Assembly (NCBI GenBank): GCA_902762795.1
Contig: CACWPM010000012.1
Location: forward strand, 1 to 64,000
Length of the DNA: 64,000 nucleotides
Direction of reading: 5' to 3'
Source of the DNA: Fibrobacter succinogenes
GTDB lineage: Bacteria; Fibrobacterota; Fibrobacteria; Fibrobacterales; Fibrobacteraceae
This document shows positions 59,674 to 64,000 of this stretch, in pieces. The number at the start of each line of letters is the position of its first letter. Within the stretch, counting starts at the first letter, position 1. Below the pieces are notes generated by a model. The model was not told the DNA's origin and made no database searches. It saw only the letters and a list, made by a program, of their open reading frames with translations. Made by a program: the position numbers and the translations under genes.

Positions 59674-61308
59674 ATGGATTTTCTAAAAATATTCATCGCC
59701 GCATGCTTTGCTCTAGGATGTAATTCTTACGCTATCAAATATGAAAGCGAAGTCGCAATCCTCTCCGGCAACGCTAAAATTGTCAACAGCACGGAAGCGT
59801 CAGGAACCAAATATGTAAACATTCATGAAGGCAGCATTACCTTCAAGAGCGTTAAGGTTCCCAAAGCAGGCACATACACACTTACCATCCACTACAAAAC
59901 TTCGGATGACAAAGTCCATAACATCATAGTGAACGGCACAAGTTTCGGAAACATCTATTTCGAAAAAAATTGCGTTTGGAGTGACGCATCCACAGTGGTC
60001 ACGCTCAAGGCTGGCGAAAACACAATCGCTCTCGAAAAATTCTGGGGTTGGACAAGCATGGATTACATCGAGATTAGCGATTATGTTCCAATCGCTTTTA
60101 AGCCTTCAGCAAAGATCGTCACTCCAAACGTCATCATTCCAAACAAGCTTGTTTCAGGGGGAAGCAAGGCTTATACAGGGCGCACAACGACCGATTACCT
60201 GACCGATGGGTTCCTCACCAACTGGAAATACAGTAGCGCAAAAGAAATTGCATTGAACGTAGGCGAAGGCCCCCAAAAATTAAGGATAAACTGGGAATCT
60301 TATGGCGATTGCGCCTGGGCGACCAACTTCACGAGCGGTTGCGGACATACCGGCGTAGCGCTCTCGAATTTCAAAATCTTGACCTCGGCAAATTCTACCG
60401 ATGGAAACAATGGCGATTGGACAGAGGCTGCAGCCGTCAAGAACAATCCCGTAATGGCACGGGGAGTCGATATCGATTTTACTGGAAAATCCTGGTTCAA
60501 GTTCGTGAGCGAAGGCGATGTGGGACAACTCCTCGAAATAGAAGCGTTCGACATGAGCAACGGAGGTACCGATACCTGGTTCTTCATGGGCACAAGCATC
60601 AGCCAGATGGGAATCAAGCAGCAGGACACCGATTCGACAACAGCTCAATTGATACACGCAAGGTTCCCCGAATACACGCCGGCAATGCTACGAGGAGGCA
60701 TCGGTTGCATCAACAGCACCGAGGTTGTCGAGCACTTGAAAGAATACTTGGAATACGCAGGCAACGTAAAATTCTGGGCTATTGAAATGGGCACAAACGA
60801 CGCTTGGGGCGGTGGCGACAGGAACCTCGCTACATACAAGAAGAACATGCAGACGATCATCGATTCGGCGAAGGCTCACGGAATCACCCCGATTATCGCC
60901 CGCATCATTGCGACAGATTCCGCAAAAGCGGGCTGGCAGGTGAATCCCGCGTTCCTCGAAGCCGTCGACAAGCTGACAGAAGACAACAACTTGCCAAAAG
61001 GACCCGATTTCTACACCTACTTCAAGAAACATCCGGAACAGCTCGCAAGCGACGGAGTCCACCCGAATGGCGACAAGAAGGGTGGCCAGGCGATGCACCA
61101 CCTGTGGGCAGAAGCACTCGCCCCACTGTATGCAATCCGCCTCGCAACAAAAGTATTATTCTACAGTGAAAAGAATGCAATTACAAGAATTTTTGATTTG
61201 AACGGGCAATACCTAGGCACGAGCACAAGCTCACTCCCCAAAGGCCGTTACATAGTCCGTTCAAGCATTCAAGGGCACAGCAAAAATGTGCTTTTCATCA
61301 AAAAGTGA
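59674..61308 (+). CDS. Secreted CBM35-like plus SGNH esterase
   Basis: 544 residues. Signal peptide about 1-20. A CBM35-like domain (about 20-135: YKYESEVAILSG-like start, then VKVPKAGTYTLTIHYKTS, WGWTSMDYIEISDY). A second beta-sandwich (about 150-290). An SGNH hydrolase (about 297-475): block I FFMGTSISQMGI, with Thr in place of the usual Asp before the nucleophile Ser; block II RGGIGCINS; block III IEMGTNDAWGGG; block V ASDGVHPNG. The C-terminal tail (IFDLNGQYLGTSTSSLPKGR, YIVRSSIQGHSKNVLFIKK) resembles the secretion tail of Fibrobacter exported enzymes. Likely deacetylates plant-wall polysaccharide. TATACT-like promoter at about 59640. Confidence 0.82.
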   Translation: MDFLKIFIAACFALGCNSYAIKYESEVAILSGNAKIVNSTEASGTKYVNIHEGSITFKSVKVPKAGTYTLTIHYKTSDDKVHNIIVNGTSFGNIYFEKNCVWSDASTVVTLKAGENTIALEKFWGWTSMDYIEISDYVPIAFKPSAKIVTPNVIIPNKLVSGGSKAYTGRTTTDYLTDGFLTNWKYSSAKEIALNVGEGPQKLRINWESYGDCAWATNFTSGCGHTGVALSNFKILTSANSTDGNNGDWTEAAAVKNNPVMARGVDIDFTGKSWFKFVSEGDVGQLLEIEAFDMSNGGTDTWFFMGTSISQMGIKQQDTDSTTAQLIHARFPEYTPAMLRGGIGCINSTEVVEHLKEYLEYAGNVKFWAIEMGTNDAWGGGDRNLATYKKNMQTIIDSAKAHGITPIIARIIATDSAKAGWQVNPAFLEAVDKLTEDNNLPKGPDFYTYFKKHPEQLASDGVHPNGDKKGGQAMHHLWAEALAPLYAIRLATKVLFYSEKNAITRIFDLNGQYLGTSTSSLPKGRYIVRSSIQGHSKNVLFIKK

Positions 61309-61332
61309 CTCCTCATACATCCTAAGAAACCA

Positions 61333-61360
61333 GACCTTCGCTAACGCGAAGGTCTTTTTT
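61333..61360 (+). terminator. Terminator of the esterase gene
   Basis: ACCTTCGC-TAAC-GCGAAGGT followed by C and T6. No gene is seen between it and purC (61361-61528). Confidence 0.88.
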
Positions 61361-61528
61361 GCCTTTCAGTTTTCATCAAGTTTCGCATGGGAAACGCAAC
61401 ATCTCGGCGCGGCGGACCTGATAAGCCACCTAATCAGCAATCTTTTCGATTCTCACATTCCAGCTCATAGCCGGAATGAAGTTTCTACCCCTAGCCACCC
61501 GCCACTAAATTGCTAAATTTGAGGTACT

Positions 61529-62248
61529 ATGAGCTTAAAATTTGAAACTCCCATTACCGAAGTTCCGCTGTTCCACCAGGGCAAAGTACGCGACATGTAC
61601 GACCTGGGCGACAGCTTCCTGATGGTCGCCAGCGACCGTCTTTCCGCTTTTGACGTGGTGCTCCCCACCCCGATCCCTGGTAAGGGCAAAATCCTCAACC
61701 AGCTTTCGCTGTTCTCCGGCTGGAAGGACTACCAGAAGACCGGCAAGATCTGCGGTCACGTCCTCCCCGAAGGTCTCCTGCTCTGCCAGAAGCTCGAAAA
61801 GCCGCTCTACACGCCGAGCACCAAGCCGGATGTGGGTCACGACGAAAACATCAGCTTCGAACAGACTTTCGATATCGTTGGCGAAAAGGTCGCAACGACT
61901 CTCCGTGACATGTCCCTCGACATCTACACGAAGGCCCGCGACTACGCTGCCGAGAAGGGCATCATCCTCGCCGATACCAAGTTCGAATTCGGTGAAATCG
62001 ATGGCGAAACCATCCTGATCGACGAAGTGCTCACGCCGGACTCCAGCCGTTACTGGCCGGCCGACAAGTACCAGGTGGGCAAGAACCAGGAAAGCTTCGA
62101 CAAGCAGTACGTTCGCGACTGGCTCGAAACGCTCGACTGGGGCAAGACCTATCCGGGTCCGGAAATTCCGCCGGAAGTCGTGAAGAACACGCTCGCCAAG
62201 TACGAAGAAATCTTCGTGCGCCTCACCGGCAAGCAGCCCGAGCTTTAA
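61529..62248 (+). CDS. purC: SAICAR synthetase (ADE1-type) with apparent internal deletion
   Basis: GAGG is 8 nt before the ATG. The ends match the long, yeast-ADE1-like form: [40 protein letters not shown] at the start, and [73 protein letters not shown] at the end. At about residue 62 (61714/61715) NQLSLF runs straight into [14 protein letters not shown]. The roughly 55-68 residues normally between them, including the substrate-binding (V)E(C/V)(I/V)VRGY(L/I)(A/T)G block, are absent, in frame. The 239-residue length is therefore not the normal short E. coli type. As written, the enzyme is probably inactive. Confidence 0.88.
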   Translation: MSLKFETPITEVPLFHQGKVRDMYDLGDSFLMVASDRLSAFDVVLPTPIPGKGKILNQLSLFSGWKDYQKTGKICGHVLPEGLLLCQKLEKPLYTPSTKPDVGHDENISFEQTFDIVGEKVATTLRDMSLDIYTKARDYAAEKGIILADTKFEFGEIDGETILIDEVLTPDSSRYWPADKYQVGKNQESFDKQYVRDWLETLDWGKTYPGPEIPPEVVKNTLAKYEEIFVRLTGKQPEL

Positions 62249-62249
62249 T

Positions 62250-62378
62250 AGACCGCTCGGCTCTATCGCATAAGCAAGAATGTGATTTCGCCTCGCTCTC
62301 GCAACCACGCCTCGTTAATACGAGGCGTTTGTTGCTCACGGAGACCGCTCGACTCTATCGCATAAGCAAGAATGTGAT
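62250..62378. repeat. Two 37-bp direct repeats downstream of purC
   Basis: 62250-62286 and 62342-62378 are identical except one base (AGACCGCTCGGCTCTATCGC versus AGACCGCTCGACTCTATCGC, both continuing ATAAGCAAGAATGTGAT). They are separated by 55 bp that contain a terminator hairpin. Confidence 0.9.
62308..62330 (+). terminator. Terminator of purC
   Basis: CGCCTCG-TTAATA-CGAGGCG followed by TTTGTTG. Lies between the two 37-bp direct repeats. Confidence 0.7.
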
Positions 62379-62388
62379 AATAAAAACG

Positions 62389-62415
62389 CGCAGACCTTCG
62401 GGCCTGCGTTTTTTT
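62389..62415. terminator. Second hairpin-T terminator, convergent
   Basis: CGCAGACC-TTCG-GGCCTGCG (one mismatch) followed by T7; the 5' flank has A5, so it can act from both sides and probably also ends the 62458 gene transcript. Confidence 0.75.
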
Positions 62416-62457
62416 CATGTCGAAAAGCAATACCAATCGCGTCATGTTGAGAAGCCC

Positions 62458-63732
62458 TCACCATTCCAAGATATCATAATTCCTAGTAGCACGAACTTTT
62501 TGCGGTTCCGTTACTTTCCACACAACATTTTTGCCGATGTTGCGGATGAGACGGAAACCGGCGTTCGCTCCACCATTGTAATTCGACTTGAAATATCCGT
62601 AATTTATATCTTTCCATTCGGGAATTGTCGCATGAAAAATATTATTCTCATCTTTATTTAATAAAACTGTGTTGTCACCACCTTTTAAACAAGATGGACT
62701 ATTTCTTAAAATTATGAATGGATTTCTTTCTTCAAAAAGAACATGCTCCCACACTAAGCCAAATATGTCATATAAACCATAGCCGTTAGGCAACAATTGA
62801 CCAACAGGACTTGAATCGTAGAGGTCTTTACTCGTTCCAAATAAGGCGTAATCGAGTACATGTTTTAGTTTTGTATCTGCTGGATAATTACTCCATGGTG
62901 CTTTATTTGTTTTGTCTCCGCCACGGGCTAACATCATCCATTCGTCATAATAGGGGAGACGATAACCATCAGATGTCGAATCCACAGAGACTTGAATAAA
63001 TTTCTTGTCATGATTTGTAAAATCAAAATATCCGATAACATATTTTCCCTTTGATATAATGCCTTGTTCTTTTTCGTTTGATTCTGAAAAGAGATAATAC
63101 GGTTTAAGTCCTTCGCGTACGCTTCGTGCGTTGGCGTATTCCATCGCCTGATACAAGAATACAGTATTTGCGGCGGAATCATGAGCATCGCATTTTTCAC
63201 TAGAAGTACGTTTTCTGGACAGCCACGCTGCATGGATTTCTTGTAAAATCATTGATTCAAAAGATGTCTGTGCTGGAACGCTATCCCACATCAGTTGCGT
63301 AAATTCGCAGTTTGTTACAGGATATTTATCCACCAGAAACGAACCCGTTATGTACGCAAGCCTTTTAGGATCTTTTTTGTTAAATCCTAATAGCACTTCT
63401 TCGTTCTTGAAATCAAGAAACTTCATGCCAACGGCTAAATTGATTTTATGCGAAATGCCGGAGTCGGGATATCTCACGCTAATGGTCGTGGCACCAATAA
63501 GCATCGGCGCTTGGATTTGCAAACACGAGTCGTTGAGGATTTTTGATTTTAACGAGGTTTCCCATGCGTGAACTTTCACATCCAAGCAAATCTTCACAGA
63601 ATCATTCTTTTCGATTTCGAGCCAAGTTTCTTCACCTAATGAATCGCGGCTTAATTCAACAGTTCTGATGCCATCAGAACATGCCAAGCAAAAGACGCAC
63701 AAAACATACAATGAGGTTTTGAAAAAATTCAT
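62458..63732 (-). CDS. Lipoprotein with FGE/SUMF1-like domain (424 aa)
   Basis: Signal peptide with lipobox CLAC (about residues 15-18). After about 100 residues the FGE-sulfatase-like domain begins: YITGSFLVDKYPVTNCEFTQ, LMWDSVPAQTSF, YQAMEYANARSVREGLKPYY, STSDGYRLPYYDEWMMLARG, LPNGYGLYDIFGLVWEHV and NGGANAGFRLIRNI. The usual W(E)WC...GG block is WEHV here and the active-site Cys pair of true FGE is not seen, so probably a binding or structural domain. Its start lies 77 bp from array C. Confidence 0.8.
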   Translation of the reverse strand: MNFFKTSLYVLCVFCLACSDGIRTVELSRDSLGEETWLEIEKNDSVKICLDVKVHAWETSLKSKILNDSCLQIQAPMLIGATTISVRYPDSGISHKINLAVGMKFLDFKNEEVLLGFNKKDPKRLAYITGSFLVDKYPVTNCEFTQLMWDSVPAQTSFESMILQEIHAAWLSRKRTSSEKCDAHDSAANTVFLYQAMEYANARSVREGLKPYYLFSESNEKEQGIISKGKYVIGYFDFTNHDKKFIQVSVDSTSDGYRLPYYDEWMMLARGGDKTNKAPWSNYPADTKLKHVLDYALFGTSKDLYDSSPVGQLLPNGYGLYDIFGLVWEHVLFEERNPFIILRNSPSCLKGGDNTVLLNKDENNIFHATIPEWKDINYGYFKSNYNGGANAGFRLIRNIGKNVVWKVTEPQKVRATRNYDILEW

Positions 63733-63809
63733 CCAAACTCAATCCAAGCCAATATCTATATGGGAAAAATAGACAAAACAAAGGCTCGTCAACCACTTTT
63801 TTGCGATTT

Positions 63810-64000
63810 TGTGCTACCAAATTGTGCATTTTTTTAATTTTGGCAACACATTTTTTACTTTATCTACACCATTTTTACAAGGGTCCAGCGATTTTGTGCT
63901 ACCAAATTTGCATTTTTTCCACTTTTGGTAACACAAAACACCTCGAAAACCGTACGACAGCCCTCAAAAGTACTTAATTTGTCAAAAATTTGTGTTACCA
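63810..64000. repeat. Phased 41-bp inverted-repeat array C (2 units plus an incomplete third)
   Basis: Units at 63810-63850 (TGTGCTACCAAA...TTTGGCAACACA) and 63895-63935 (TGTGCTACCAAA...TTTGGTAACACA), 85 bp apart; a further left arm TGTGTTACCA at 63991-64000 runs off the window, 96 bp after the previous one. The centres contain GCAT followed by T6-T7. Same arm sequence as array A. Upstream of the minus-strand FGE-like lipoprotein gene. Confidence 0.85.

Noticed and set aside
61529-62248. Normal short PurC (about 237 residues) as in E. coli
   Set aside because: The flanking motifs ([41 protein letters not shown]) belong to the long ADE1-type enzyme, so the shortness reflects a missing segment.

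Overview
The window looks like chromosome of a Fibrobacter (F. succinogenes group) bacterium. This rests on lipoproteins with Ser-rich linkers just after the lipobox, two Fibrobacter major-paralogous-domain (FISUMP/TIGR02145-type) proteins, a TIGR02147-type regulator, a secreted CBM-plus-SGNH esterase with a C-terminal tail typical of Fibrobacter exported enzymes, a GH8 glycoside hydrolase, a Cthe_2159-type beta-helix lipoprotein, and recurrent TATATT-like -10 boxes. No rRNA, tRNA or CRISPR array was seen.

Layout. 1-0.9 kb: end of leuC and a leuD whose 3' end is frameshifted by a 19-bp tandem duplication. 1-9 kb: accessory region with AbiH-like defence, a frameshifted dinD, an orphan antitoxin-like gene, a HicAB module, three decayed copies of an L,D-transpeptidase-like gene, an AgmX/TonB-C remnant and several lipoproteins. 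9-21 kb: envelope proteins, folC, trhP, a Wzi-like outer-membrane protein and the beta-helix lipoprotein. 21-25.5 kb: pilT with a large FimV-like acidic TPR protein. 25.5-35 kb: three GT2 glycosyltransferases and a DUF2723 (TMEM260-like) membrane protein, behind ribE-ribBA-ribH-nusB; this suggests lipid-linked sugars used for protein or envelope glycosylation. 35-43 kb: M23/LysM endopeptidase and a complete Tol-Pal system (tolQ-tolR-tolA-tolB-pal-cpoB). 43-51 kb: sodB, inner-membrane proteins, a two-gene glycosyltransferase locus, endonuclease I, rpsD and a GNAT/small-protein pair. 51-64 kb: GH8 enzyme beside a tandem-wHTH regulator, a lipoprotein group with a TIGR02147 regulator, the secreted esterase, a purC with an apparent internal deletion, and an FGE-like lipoprotein.

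Most unusual signal. Three intergenic arrays (8850-9070, 48797-49007, 63810-64000 and beyond) share one geometry. Each is built of 41-bp imperfect palindromes (arms of about 12 nt, 17-nt centre), with starts 85 bp apart, or 95-96 bp when one helical turn is added. Each array stops 69-88 bp upstream of the start codon of an exported or membrane-anchored protein. The arms share a TACYAAA-like inner core but have array-specific outer halves that are kept complementary between the arms. I know of no named element with these properties.

Several genes look damaged (leuD, dinD, purC, the L,D-transpeptidase copies). Whether this is real decay or consensus/assembly error cannot be decided from the sequence alone.
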